Assembly: GCA_963669155.1 (NCBI GenBank)
Contig: OZ022583.1
Span: 15,746,678-15,810,677 of the forward strand
Direction of reading: 5' to 3'
Source of the DNA: Arbacia lixula
Lineage: Eukaryota > Echinodermata > Echinoidea > Arbacioida > Arbaciidae
Length of the DNA: 64,000 nt
Numbering within the stretch: the first letter of the stretch is position 1; each line of letters starts with the position of its first letter. Below are positions 45,691-58,790 of this stretch, in pieces. The position numbers were made by a program, and so were the translations under genes. The notes beneath the pieces were generated by a model. That model searched no databases and was not told where the DNA came from. It saw only the letters and a program-made list of their open reading frames with translations.

Positions 45691-48600
45691 GTATGGATTC
45701 CCCTTACTTCCCATTTAACCCTCGCACTCCCAGAGGCAATCAACTCTGTTGGAGTTAACATTGGACTCTGATGGTTGGTACTCAGAAGATGAAACATAAC
45801 ACTCACATAGATGCAGTTTGCCGCTGTTTCATTATGTGCTTGCTATCATGGCAATTGTGCACACTGATAACAAAAAATAATGGAGATATTAGCACCGCAA
45901 ACTGCATGCCACAAACAGCAGTATCTAATGGCTTCTGTTTGAACATTCATATATTCTATAACATTGTGGGCTACAAAAGCATGGATGGACACACTTCCTG
46001 ATTGCCAAGTATATGTTCTAGCCACTTTTCTTATCAGATATCATGAGATTGCATCAAAGTACTTTCCGTTTCATATTCGTTGTCATCTTATATGTTATTT
46101 GGCTCTCCATCCATTAACCCTGTACCCAATACTTTGTTGCCCGTACTATTGTCTTTCACTACTATTAACATTCTTTCTTGTGAATTTCATTTCTGTTCTC
46201 TTAAAAAGGTGATATATTTTACAAACAGAGATTTGAATTGTTTTCTCAGACTGGCATGTTTCTTAGTGTCTGTCCTCTTGTGTATTAAAAGAAATGAAGC
46301 TTCATGACTGCTTAACCATTCTGCCTATCATGGGGACTGTACCTGATGATTAAGTAAAACTGCTCTCATCGATTTCATCATTGACAAATGAAGACAAAAC
46401 ATAATCTATATTGAGGAGAGGGCGTAGTGTTACAGGAGTGGGACGATGCACTGACAATTGTGAGAAAGCTAGTTTTCCTTTCAGAGCTCTTGAAAACAGA
46501 ACGACAGTTCTTCTCCAATTTATCACCAGGCCTTGAAGTTGATCCTTGTGACTGTTCATTTCTGGTTGTGAGTAGCAATAAAGACCTCTTGAACTGAAAG
46601 GCAGAAGGAAGTCTGTGCAATCAGATTCACATTTAGGGTAACATGGGGCAACTGTGAAATGTATAAGTTTGACCCCATGATGGCAGCATACTAGAATGGG
46701 AGGATGTGGGGAGCATGTGTTTTTTCCCCCCTCATTGGATCATCGAGAGGGGAGCTCACTCGCATCCTTCATATCGTCAATGAGTCACGCTTGATAGATG
46801 TCGACTTATTGAAAGACATCTTGATACATCTACTCGTTTAAATGTCTCCTAGTGTAAACAGGAGTAAAGTGCATTTCAATCCATTCCGTGTGATGTCATT
46901 TTTGTCCTTGAGTTGGACCTCATATTGAAGATGGGATGCATAAAATGTTTACAGACACAACAGACAGTCATTTTGATCAGAATGGAAGCTGTTAGTTCAA
47001 AATATTCAAAGTAGAAATTTTTCATGTATGCTAGAAATCATATTTTTATGGTCGAGAATTATTCAGTATTTAGTTGCTTGCGTATTAAAAAAAAAAAAAA
47101 TTCACAGGATTTCTTCTGTTCTTGTAAACGTCTCATACATAGTCAATGTTCCCATGCTTTGAAACAGAAGGAAAGGCACGCAAATTATCAAAAGGCATGG
47201 TTTATATTTAGGATGACAGTAAGAATTTAAAACAAGCACTGTTGAAGCCAGTTAATTTAAAAATGAGCTTGTCATTTGAGCAAAGCTGTTGATAAAAACA
47301 GTGAAAAGGATAACAAGAAAAATATGGATTTGTGAGCGACTTGTCAGCGAGCTAAAGGGATAATTTACCACGTCTGAGATTAGTGAAGTGTACCAGCTAA
47401 CAGCATTAATCAGCATCTGTCTCATAGAGTGTAAGGGACTCTTAGGCATCGGTTAGTCTCAAGTGCTTGTTCCATTTTCGTTAGAAGTAGCACTTCGCGG
47501 AAGGAAAGGGGTCATGGCATAATAAAGCCCCCACAAAGAGATGGAAAGTGAAACGGGAGAACTATTTATTGGCTGTTGAACTTCATGTTTACTCTGTAAT
47601 GATCATCTTTGTGATTAATGTTTTGAGTTGCTCTATCACTTATGTGGGTACTTATTCTTATTGAGGTGGTTATTAGAATACAATAGGAAATGTTAAGTGT
47701 GTCCTGTAGTTTTTAGTTTTGCTTCATAATGAGAATCGTTTATTGAAGTGGTACTTCCTTATGTTATAAAGACAGAGTACTGCGTAGATCACAAGACGGA
47801 GCATATACTTGCTTTACTTTTTCAGTACATTTGTTTTTTGTTTAGGTTAGCACATGTATGAATCTCCCTCCCACTCACCCTGTGAAGAATGAATATGACA
47901 TCTGCGTACAATATGTGCAGAAACATGAAACTTCACAAAATTGTCTTATTGTTGGCTTGATCTTCCAAAACTTTATCAATCTGCGTTTGAAGAATGTGTA
48001 CCTATACAACGTTTCTTTATAGAGTTTCAGAGTAGATATTTTTGTGTGTGAACACCAATTTAGGCATATGATAATTCTTTATTGAGTTACAGGATAATTT
48101 TTTCTTGTGAGTGGATACTCTGTTCACAGTACATCGATTCTTTATGGTACGTTTCTTTATCGAGTTTGGGTATAACTTTGTGGACATGCTGTGAGAGCTT
48201 GAGTCTCTCAGAGCCCCTCCAAACCACCAACCCCATCCATGAGCGGTGGTAGCACCTGTGAGCGTGACTCAGGCCTGTGGAACCCCTCATCCATTACCAC
48301 TCTGATTCACCCAGCAGGTGGAGCTAGGGAGGGGCAAGCCCGCACCCCCCTTCTCTTCTTCCCCCATCCAACACCCCTACAGACTAATTGAGGGCGCTAA
48401 TTAGCGGGGAGATTAACGGGCCAGTCTGCAACCAAAACGCACCCCCCCCCCCCATTTCGTCCATCCTCTCTGTATTATGTGTGGAGAGATAATCTCCGGC
48501 AATTAGTGGTGGGACGGGATAGTTCGCGCGGCCATAAGAGGGGAATGCCCTTGTGTGTCATCCTTCTCTTCCTTATTTACAACAAATTAGTCGAGACACC

Positions 48601-51281
48601 TCCTGTCTTGGAATTCCTAAGGCATTCTACAACTCCACCCCTCTCCCCTTCACCCCTTTTTAGATTAGATTAATACAAGTACATTTGTGAAAGCAATATT
48701 TTGTTTCTTTCCTTGAAGAATTAAAAAGTGACTCTGTATTATATTATCCTGTAAATTGATAATTTTCAAGATCCTTATCTAAATCCCTCCCCCCCCCCCT
48801 ACTGCTTAGCTTCTGACTTACAACCTTTCTCACCTCCTCACCTTTTTGCCTGCCAGTGTTTGTTGTGTAGTATCCATGCGTTTGAAACTCAAGTACTCTG
48901 GTTTTTAAAGCCAGGTATCCAGTATTCCATCTCACTCCGTGAATCAATACCCCCCTCATAGTCCTTGCCCTCTCCGTCCTCATCCCTCTCCCTCTTTTCC
49001 TAATCCCAGCCTAGACCTGTCCAAGATCTCCTTTACCCTAGATCTCTCAATTCTGAGCTACACTATCCCCTAGATAATGTCTACAGGTATCCAGTTTGAA
49101 AACGAACCCATCTCCCCCTCCCCCACCCCTCAACTAAAAAAAAAAAAACTCCTGTAAAATCGCATATCCACCCCTCTCCATATCCTCCGCTGACCCCTCT
49201 GTAATCCCCTGTCTCCTTATCTTGTGATCTATACCCCTGTCCCAAGCCTATGCTGAGGATTAGCCAGGATTGCCCTCTGGTAATTAGGAGAGGATATTTG
49301 TCATGCTCTGCTGTCCAGCCCAATTCAGCCCAGACAAAGATTTAACCCTTTCTATTCTAGATTACGTATTAAAGGGACACGTCACTGAGCAATCGACAGC
49401 GTTAGGTGTGGAGCGTGGCCCGGCTCGGTTAACTTTCGGAAATCTCCATATAACTTGGCAAACAAGCACGCAGTTGTAGTGATACAGGTGACTTTACATG
49501 TGATATGTGTTCATTTTGTGTACATGCACCAAAGCATGTCAAAGACTGTTGCTAGTGACACACACGACGCTAACACAGTTTTGCATATCTTGAGGGTGGG
49601 GTTGTGCCAGCACTGGGGTGGGGCTGATAAGACCCCCTGCCGAACGTCGTCGATTGCAGTGCCCTCTATAAACAATATTTAAACCTCTCAGTTCCATAGG
49701 CAATAAATGGTGTTATGATTAGCATGAGACTATCAAAGTCTGGTACTTGAATGGTTAACCCTGTATGTGCAAGTATAATGGATCAGGGATTATTTTGGCA
49801 GCGAAAGACTTAGACTCTAATGGTTTTATTGTCATAATACCTTTGTCACATGACCTATTTTTACAATGGATTAGTGTAATATCTACAAGATTACAAGAAC
49901 GGTATAGTTATAGGGCAAGGGGAGGGGGGATGGTTCAATGAATGGGGGCATTATTATAAAGATATAATCCAATGGCACTAAAATTTTTGTAAAAAACTTT
50001 TTAATTCCTTATGAAGGTACGATGCACCGTGATACTTAGTGGGGTTTTCTTCTCAAGTGATAGCTTCGTGTGTCAAATTTGTAGGATTTGTATACACTTC
50101 TCACCATGGTGCTTTGCGGCATCGTAAACGTCATGCCATATGTGAAAGTGCCCTCACCAAAGCTGGCACGGAGTGATAGGAGGAGGAGAAGGAAAATGTG
50201 TGACTTTTAGAGAGCGGGCAAGGGAATGTCGGCAAATGGAGATAGTGATCTGCGTGCCCTAAGAGGACATCTCTAATTTTAGATGGTTTAAGGAGGATGG
50301 GTTCCTGTTTACTGCTCACAGGATGGTCATAGATATGAATGGGTGGCATTGCTGTTTTATGCTGCACACCCCCCCCCCCTCCTCATTCCACCTCCAAGTT
50401 TGTACAAAATACACCTTGTGTTATCAATCTTAAAATGGGTAGCATTATAGTGATAAGCAACCTCACTTTGCCCAGTTATGCATTAAATGCATCTTGAACT
50501 GCCCTAGTTTTATTTAAGAATTACAAACTATGATTTAGGAAAATGAAGAGGATGAAGTGTCACATTAATGAGATGTCCATCACCGTTGTCTGGTCATGGC
50601 GCCACGGCTGTCATCACATGGTTGGGAGGTGAATGAGCTCCTGGCCGATGCGGGGTAGGGTAAAACACAACACAGCACTCCAACATATCATGTACGCTAT
50701 TTCTGTGAGTGTATTTCAAAATCAACCTACTTGCAAATCCCCCCCCCTTCCCCTCGTTCTCTGCCCCCCCTGCCCCGCCCCAAAGTCATAATTGATTGAT
50801 TTGTGAGGAAATTGGGGACAAGTCTCTTGGTTGAGCCCCCACACCCCCACCTCAGGAGAGAGAGAGGTATAGACTGTGGCCCCGATGGGGTGGTGACGGG
50901 GTAAGGACGGAGGGACGGATGGCTCATCGTTCCAGCCAGGTATTCCCACTGGCTGCTGGTCTCCACAGAGACGTGTGTTTATGCCCGGGTCGTAATTAGC
51001 AGGAAATGTGGTTAAATTGGGTCATTCCTCGCTACAAAGCATCATTGATTCCTGTGCTCTGATAGGGGCGCTTAACGGCCCATTACCTCGCTCTTCCCGA
51101 CATCATCATCATCATCATCGTAGTCGTTGGTTCGTAACTCGGATTACCTTCTGCGGGCATGACATACACCGCGCAGGAAATGTGACAAACCGAGTTTGTT
51201 CCAGTTTATGAGAAAGCGCCTCAGCAGTAATTGAATTTCGCTGGTTGGTTGTTGCCGTTATTCAGGGGTGGGGTCACAGAC

Positions 51282-51312
<31 letters not shown>

Positions 51313-51635
51313 TCCCAAAGCTTGGACGGCTGCCTAGAAGGGTGTTATGTGGAAGATCATATTTTTAGTAGGATGCCTTTTTTTACGCTTCCCTCATAGC
51401 CTTGTATGTCCTCCCTCCATACATGCCTATGCCTATGTCCATGTGTCTGGGTCTGTGTCTGTGTGTGTGTGTGTGTGTGCGACGCATTAGCATCAACTGA
51501 CAAAAGGAGTGATGAGTGTGGAACCCGGGGGACAGCTGAGCGCGTTATTCATCCATTAATCTCCTGCTCGTAATGACTCTGCAGTGTATCGTCACTAATG
51601 CTCACGTTCTCATGGCAGGCGGTTACAGCAAGAGC

Positions 51636-51672
51636 AGCAGGAGTAGTAGTAGTAGTAGTAGTAGTAGAAGTA

Positions 51673-51708
<36 letters not shown>
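51636..51708. repeat. (AGT)n microsatellite
   Basis: AGT repeats with two AGAAGT interruptions, about 70 bases, within a CpG-richer island. A poly-Val/poly-Tyr frame is repeat-derived. Confidence 0.95.
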
Positions 51709-54700
51709 AGGAATACATCTCTGTCTCTCTCTGATACTGCCGACCCTAGTGTTTACCTCTCTCTCTGCCGGAGCGCCCCCCGTAGGGTGCTGTCCCTGTA
51801 CCCCCATCCACCACCGGTCGGCCCAGGTGAACCCAAAACGGCAAATGGTGCTGCGAAGGGCTTTCCGTGGGATGAGCCCAGGGTGAGATTAAGTTGCCTT
51901 GGGATCAAGGAGACGCTACCCTACTTCCCCCTTCTTAATCCGGACAGCTGAACTCGCAAATTCTCGGACTTAAACTGGAGCGAAGGGATGCTATAAGTCC
52001 GCCGCTTGGTGAGCTGATCCCTCCCGTTATTAGGTGAGTGAGAGGGTAAGGAGCTGCAATAGAGAGCCGAGAGAGACCCCGTATTTTGAGACGCTGACAA
52101 GACATCACCGTTGGGATTTGGGAGTGAGTCGCCGGGATATATGCCTCACTCGATCACGCAGCAGGGACGACCAAACACTTCCTCGGCCTGCAACCTTAGC
52201 TGGGTGCTTGGGAGGCTCGTGGATTATGTGTGTGGAAATACCCTGCTAGCTCGCAGCACCGGGTTCAAGTTCGTGGAATTGCCGGCGGAACGTGATACGC
52301 AGTCCGCCCCTGCCCCATGAGGGGTTTGCCCTCACCCCAGAGACTGGATTAACTGTGAATTATACCAGGCCTTGCTGCACCCCATCTCGGATTGAACTTA
52401 TCTCATAGCGGATTATGAAGTGAATGAATGGTCATCCAATTTCTCTGTGAATATTTCTGTTATTGAACGGGGGTAAGTTAATACGCAAATTCATACAAGC
52501 TGAATTAGCATGTGTATACATGTTTTTATTATACCACATATGTTTTCTACACAGATCTAAAGCAGGGCATTGTGCTGTGTGATTGTTTTGTATTGGAATA
52601 GAAATAAAGTTTTTAAGAGGTCATAAATAATATCTTTTTATAAGCCTGGATTATTATTATTATTATACGTGACAGCTGTTTACAAGACTGGCTTCATTCC
52701 TAATTAGCACAATAAACACTTCCATTTGTAATGGCATTGATACTGATTTGTTGCTGCGAGATGGCATTACCTAGAGATAACTATTTGTTTACCATTGCAC
52801 CATGTGGTACAAATTGCCAGTAATGGCTTTTGTTGAATTCATGGGATTCAATTTAATGACCCTATTAGGAAGTGATCATAACAGTGATAATGAATTCATG
52901 GATGTAGAGATATTGCAATGTTATTTTGGTACTTTTTTTTTTTTGGTTGCAGTTTTGTCAGCTGTGTTTCAGAGGAAGTCGTCGTATTATCCCCGTGGTT
53001 CCTCTGCACAGGAAAAGAATATTAAGAACAATTTTGCCGCACGAGCCACAAGATAAAAGGGCTTCCCTCCAAACACAGTTCCAAGTTAAATCCTACTCCT
53101 AGGTGTACATTACGTAGTTATGTGTACCGGGTACATGTGATGGTATTGTAATGGAAAGGTATACCAACGATCACATTGATGGATGGATGTGTATGTTAGC
53201 AATAGTGCAATGTGTGCAACAATAACATTACCCCACACCACAATATCCATGTACCTGAAAATCATGCAAATGACTGCAAATTATGATCTCAAGTTTCTGA
53301 GGTTTCCTTTAAGAAGACAGAGCAGCACATGGTGCAAAAGAAGCGGGACTGACATGAAGGCTCGGCGATCCGCTGCAAATCCTCTTTCGGTTAAGTCCCC
53401 CTAAAGCTGGGGAGGAGATCCGCCTACGATGGCGCGGAAAGCGCAACTTCCGTGCGGGGTCTCGTCTTTCCTCCACGTGGCAATGGTCCCTCGGTGCGTG
53501 TGACGATCACTCAGCAGTGTTTGTCGCTTAATATCGGGGCTCTCTAGACTTTCAGGGATGCTGTAGATGGCCCACCTTGCTAATTGGACAAGAGTTAATA
53601 CTCTCAGCACCGACCAATGTGACCAGTGTGAATTACAGCACCATTCCTTGCCTATGGGACTGAGAGAGTTCTGAAAGAGGACAGGGCACAATGACAGACT
53701 ATTACTGAATTGTTGTATGGATTGTGATTGGCCTGTATATATGCACCAAGTGACTGGGGACAGGACATTGCTTTGTGTGGGTTTATATGTGGAGAGCACT
53801 TGCTGATAGTAAGGATTTTGATTTGATTCATGTTCTCTTGATTTTTTGTCTGTTTTTTCTTGAATCTTTGTGGATTTTTTTTTTATGACATGAAGTGCTT
53901 GTAGATATTGCCCACTCTGACTGTGATGTAGTAAAAATCATGAACATTACTCAGCCTAAATGGCTTCTAAATGCAACTAGGCTCGGAAGGTTTCAGGAAA
54001 ATGGCCCCTGTGTCTATGTGAAAGATGATAATTAAAGAATAATGACATTTATTTTGTCCATTTGAGCTTGATTGTAGTTTCTAAATTCGCTCAGCTTTCT
54101 CAGTCATGGCGTGGCTCTCCTTCTTAGAAGCGAGTGGCTTTGCTTGACAAGAGAATCTAGTTTGCTTCACAGGATGTGGTTTTGTACCGTCTCAATCAAC
54201 ATGGAGACGCAACTAAAACTTACATTAATGTACACTCTTTGAAGTTTGCTGAGTGAGCGTAATCAACCAACTTCTCAATTACACACAGACATTAATCATC
54301 TCTTCTCCCAGAAAAAGGGTTTTTGCCACAAGATTGAAGAGTATAATTCATAAAGAAGGAAGGGGGGGGGGTGGTGCCAGACACAGGGTGAAACAACTTT
54401 TTTTGAAAATATGGGATTTGTTTTTTGACTTGCAGCATCATCAGCCAATGTTGTGGTAAGATTATAAATCAGAAACACGCGCACACCCCACCCGTAGCTC
54501 CCGCACATTGGCCGAGTAGAGAAAGCGTGTTTATTGGGGATAGGAACGAACGGCAGTGCCCGAACATGCGCCAACCGTTGCTACCCCCCCCCCCCCCCCA
54601 CCACCGGCGACTGGGGGAAATGGCAGAATCAATAAGGATCAATGGGGATAGTAGCCTCCAGTAGGAAATGAGTTGGGAAGCCTGATTGGGAGAGGAATCA

Positions 54701-55757
54701 CTGCGTTTATTGATGAGGAGTATGCTGACGTTGTAGAGCAGCGAGAGAGAGAGAGGAGAGGCGCTGCATGCAGATCTGCATCCTACCCCGAATGCCACGG
54801 CTGAACGGCATAATGTTTAGTGATTTCATTTCCATCCAGCAATAATTCCCCCCTGCATTTTCATAGCAGATGTAATAATTTGTTGGGATTATGCAGGATT
54901 ACGTTTAATCTACCATCCAGGGTGGGAGGGGGGGGGGGAATCGAGGACAATATTTGTAGGGATTTAACTCGTAGTATCAGCATATACCAGGGATCCTTCT
55001 TGTGGAGAGATCATTCTCATTTGTTGAGATTACGGGCAAATTGATTTTAATCCACCTCTCTGAAGAGAAGAAGTGGACATCGTAGGTTGTACATTTCCAT
55101 GCAAATACATTTCTTTTATCAAAGCTTGCTAGTAGGCATTTTTGTAATTTGTTGCCGATACCTATTCTAGATCCTGCATTGTCTTAAAGGCTATTACAAC
55201 ACATACACACCCCAGTTCATGTGGTGCTTCATTCAGAGGTCTCACAAGCTGAGTAATTTAGCATTTTAGAACAACTTGTATTGAAAAATGTTACAAAAAT
55301 ACACTTGTCTTTACATCAATGTTGAATTGTATACTAGTATTTGCATTCACATTACTGCAGATTGTGGTTGAAACAGGTTTTCTGTCTAGTTTCTGTTTTT
55401 ACTCTATCATTGTATACTATGACATCATAGTTTGTACCAACCATTTCATTGGTTTTGGTTGTGTTTTGGAAAATGCTTTTCGCTTTTCAATTTCATTGGG
55501 ATTTTAATCACTAGATGAGAAGAGGGCAATCAAATTGATATCATTATGTTGTAATGGATTGGTCATTCATTTGTTGGTATACTGCAAATTTTATGAGCAA
55601 TATTGATGGGGGACTTCCCCAATAAATATTGCTGTACTAGATGATATATATGTGTACACGTATTCCCCTGCATATATATGAACTCTTGTTTAATCCTAAT
55701 ATAATGTATTCTCTATCTTTCTGTCCCTCTGCAGATGTAGAATATATATTCAGATTA

Positions 55758-55984
55758 TACTGTATACGCCATATATTTTGTGGGGGGGGGGGATTTTCGC
55801 GAATTTCGTGAGTCGGGTTCTATTCGCAAATTTAACAACATGCAAAACTATGAATATGATATGCACAAGCACATAAACTAATAGTACTAGTACTCCATAA
55901 TCAGGAATTCAACCACTCGCGAAATTGTAGAGAAGTCCTGATTCGTGAAAAATTAGACTCGCGAAATATATGCCGTATATAGTA
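55758..55984. mobile_element. 227-bp MITE with TACTGTATACG-type inverted ends
   Basis: The left end TACTGTATACGCCATATATT is matched in inverted form by AATATATGCCGTATATAGTA at the right. Internally, TTCGCGAATTTCGTGAGTC and GACTCGCGAAAT also face each other. A poly-G run interrupts the left arm. It is non-coding. Short repeats with TCGCGA cores and such ends are familiar from marine invertebrate genomes. Confidence 0.85.
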
Positions 55985-56169
55985 AACAAACTATCCAAAT
56001 CTCATGTATTCACTGTCTTCCTCTGTCTGTGTAGTGGCAGTTTATATACAGTAAACATAATGCTTACTTGCAATTTATAGTATTCTTGTGTGCATTACTC
56101 TTCAGCCTGGTATAAAAATGGTTTATCCCACTTTATATATCCTATGTCTCCTTTCTTTTCTCTCTGCAG

Positions 56170-56498
56170 CAATTCGGGCCACATCGGCCCGCCCACACCA
56201 GGGGCCCGAGGCACCCCGAACCAGCATCAGCGAACTCCCCACCAGCCCTACCCCAGCACCCCTTACCCTCCTCCTCCTCCTCCTCCACACACCCACGGTC
56301 AGCCCAAACCCCACCCTCACCCACACCCTCACCCCCACCCCCACCCCCATCCACACACCCCTTCCCACCCTGCCCCCAACCCCCATATGTTCTCGTCCCC
56401 ACTGCTGCCCCCACCTCCGCCACTGACATCGAGCACCCCCCTCGCTCCCAGCGCGGGCCAGCCGTCGCTCTACCCGGATACGCCATCTCACTACTCAT
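56170..56498 (+). CDS. AUTS2-like: AUTS2-like gene, His-Pro-rich exon with PPPPPLTS motif
   Basis: This 329-base exon runs from a good acceptor (CTTTTCTCTCTGCAG) to a near-consensus donor (CTCAT-GTAAGT). It enters in phase 2, completing AGC (Ser) with the previous exon, and leaves in phase 1. The frame starts NSGHIGPPTPGARG, then PHQPYPSTPYPPPPP, a long His-Pro alternation, and [20 protein letters not shown]. It ends YPDTPSHYS. Human AUTS2 has [20 protein letters not shown] and a downstream TYS before its RQELN motif, so the end of this exon is homologous and in the right order. The His-Pro run is likely length-variable. Confidence 0.93.
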
Positions 56499-56636
56499 GT
56501 AAGTTGGTCCTTTCTTCTTAAACCCTCTCACTACCATGCCATAAAAAGCATACCAAATCATTATACATTGAAAGAACCCATGATATTGAGAGCCTTAAAC
56601 GCTGCACGCATAATGTTCGTTTTTTCTCATCCCGGA

Positions 56637-56767
56637 GCCCTGTCTTTTATAAAGATCTGCGATTTATCGCAACTTGTGTTCCTATTTATTTCAACCGTAA
56701 CTCTATACATAAGAGATAGGGATTTGCGATTGATCTGAATCGATCGCAACTTTTTATAAGACAGGGC
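56637..56767. mobile_element. 131-bp MITE with GCCCTGTCTT ends
   Basis: The left end GCCCTGTCTTTTATAAAG and right end CTTTTTATAAGACAGGGC are inverted copies with few mismatches. Inside are the palindromes GCGATTTATCGC and CGATTGATCTGAATCGATCG. It is similar in size and CCCTGT ends to the element at 28215 but different internally, so it is probably a sister family. Confidence 0.85.
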
Positions 56768-58709
56768 CTAGAATTACAAATAATTTTAATGCTTGTGTCA
56801 TTCATACAGTATAAACATCTCTAGTAAAACTGATTCAATCGATGTTTCAACCAGAATCAGGCAAACAGAAAACTAAGTGCATAATTACATTTAGCATTTG
56901 CCGGTTCTCTGATCAAGATGACAGTGAAGCAATACAACAAATATTTAAAGATAAGGGACAGCGTAGACATCCCAAGAAATGTACAAACAGTTCAGGGCTC
57001 TTTTATATCATGATCCACCTCCCCAAACTTTTCCCCCTCTTGTCATCAAGCTGAGAACCCTTCTTTGTAAAGCAACAAGGTGTATCTTGAATAAATCAGG
57101 TATTACTCAAACACAACAAGAAATCCAATCAAGTAGAAACATAGTACAGTTCATTTAAGTCTCAAATTGCAATACATAAAGGGCATATGAATTTAATGTA
57201 ATTTGCTCAAAGTAGAGAAAACGAGCGGCCGTATTGTTAGCCGTAATGAAACTAGATATGCTCGCAGATTGCAGCGAAATGGGCAAATTGAGATGGCCTG
57301 ATTGTTGTCGTATTTGCGCGAGGTTTAGCGTTCATCATAACGTCGCCGTCATGGGTCACGATGTGGTCAGAGAGGAGAGAGAGGGAGGGGTCAGTGATCG
57401 GTCATTGTTCTCTGAGATATCTTGATCCATTTGGGGAGAGTAGATGTCCAGTAATTCGTGGTTGATAAGGAAGAAGAAAGAAGAGGGGAAGAGTTCGCTG
57501 TGCCCTTTCAGGTTATTTCTTTGGTTTTTTTTTTTTTGGTTTGACAAGCACGCCTCTCTTACTAGGCCCTGATTTAACCCTTGTTCCAAGCCCTCTACTG
57601 CCTTATGGGATATTTGTGTCTATTACGTTTGCAAAGATGCACTGAGTACACGTTAAGTGTTAATCTTGAAATATCCCTCAAGTGTACTGAGAAGAAGGTC
57701 CAAAATGAAGTCACTGATTATCCATGAAATTGCCCTTTGTCAGTAACTTTTTTATGTTTAGAAGATGTGAGAAAGTTGGCTACAAAAAAATGTGGGCAGA
57801 TTGTGTTCGACATCATCATTAATTTCCTTTCATATGATACTAACAAAAGTCAGAATCTTTGTCATGTCTATTAATAGGGATTCATGAATAATGGATTGAA
57901 ATTATGATTTGCCTGATCTGTTGAGCCCTTGAGTATGAATAAAAATGTTAGGGGGGAAATCGAAATGTTGCGTTATTGATTTCACATCACCACTGTTCCA
58001 TGATAAAGACGAGCGGTATAAATATTGTTAGGTGGTTTTGACATGAAGCACTCAGTGACTGATGAAGACCTGCCTGGCTGCTACTACCTCAATATTGATT
58101 GGAAAGCCTGCAAACGAAAAGTTTCTGAGAGAGATTTATTTGATAGCACGGCCCCCTTGAGCTAGTACTGTGACCTTGTCCGTGATATCACGACATCTCC
58201 CTTTTGACGAGCGCACGTACCCTATCGTCAACTATATATAGACACCCTTGGTATCTGCATAGGATCAAGATCTATACTGAGCGTCATATGCTGCGTACAT
58301 GCCTGTAATTTGATTGGCAGGGTGCTGTGTCTGTGTGTATGGGGTTTAGGGATGGTGAGGGGTGGGTGTGTGGGCGGTGGGTAGGGGGGGGGGTCGGTGG
58401 TCGTGGGGAGCAGGGGGTTGTTCCTGCTGGAGCTTGAAACAAATATTGAGCTGGGATTGCCGAATGCAAAGTGCCGTTATCCCCCGCTTCCTGTGCTATG
58501 TGAGTGGAAGTCATGGGGAGTACACAGTGAGAGGGAGATAGAGAAGAAGGGATTGCGTTAGATTGCGACAAGCCTTATCGATGCTTTCTCTGATTCTGAT
58601 GCCGACTTTGCAGATGGTACGTTTGCCGATCTGTGGATAGGGCGATATGATATGACACGTATGCAGCTACTGTTGCCTTCCTCTGCCTTTGTGATTAGAC
58701 TTTCAAACA

Positions 58710-58790
58710 TTAACACTCATAGTTCCAAGCCAGAAAAAGCCCATTGACTATGTACATATTTTCATTTACCTATGACTTTGGGAGGGTTAA
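58710..58790. mobile_element. Short TTAA-flanked MITE (family copy of 1880-1960)
   Basis: TTAA at 58710-58713 and 58787-58790 bound 73 bases starting CACTCATAGTTCCAAGCC and ending GACTTTGGGAGGG. The inverted match between the ends is weak. The call rests on the paired TTAA sites and on the related copy at 1880. Confidence 0.55.

Larger units (their letters stand above)
45691..56169 (+). other. 10.5-kb intron of the AUTS2-like gene
   Basis: Bounded by GTATGG and CTCTCTGCAG. It contains AT-rich unique sequence, repeated ACGTTTCTTTAT-GAGTTT motifs near 48.0 and 48.15 kb, AGT and GT microsatellites near 51.5 kb, poly-G/C runs (about 48.44, 50.37, 54.36 and 54.59 kb), CpG-richer unique islands (about 50.9-52.35, 53.33-53.8 and 54.45-55.05 kb) and a MITE at 55.76 kb. 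No further gene is recognised. Confidence 0.75.
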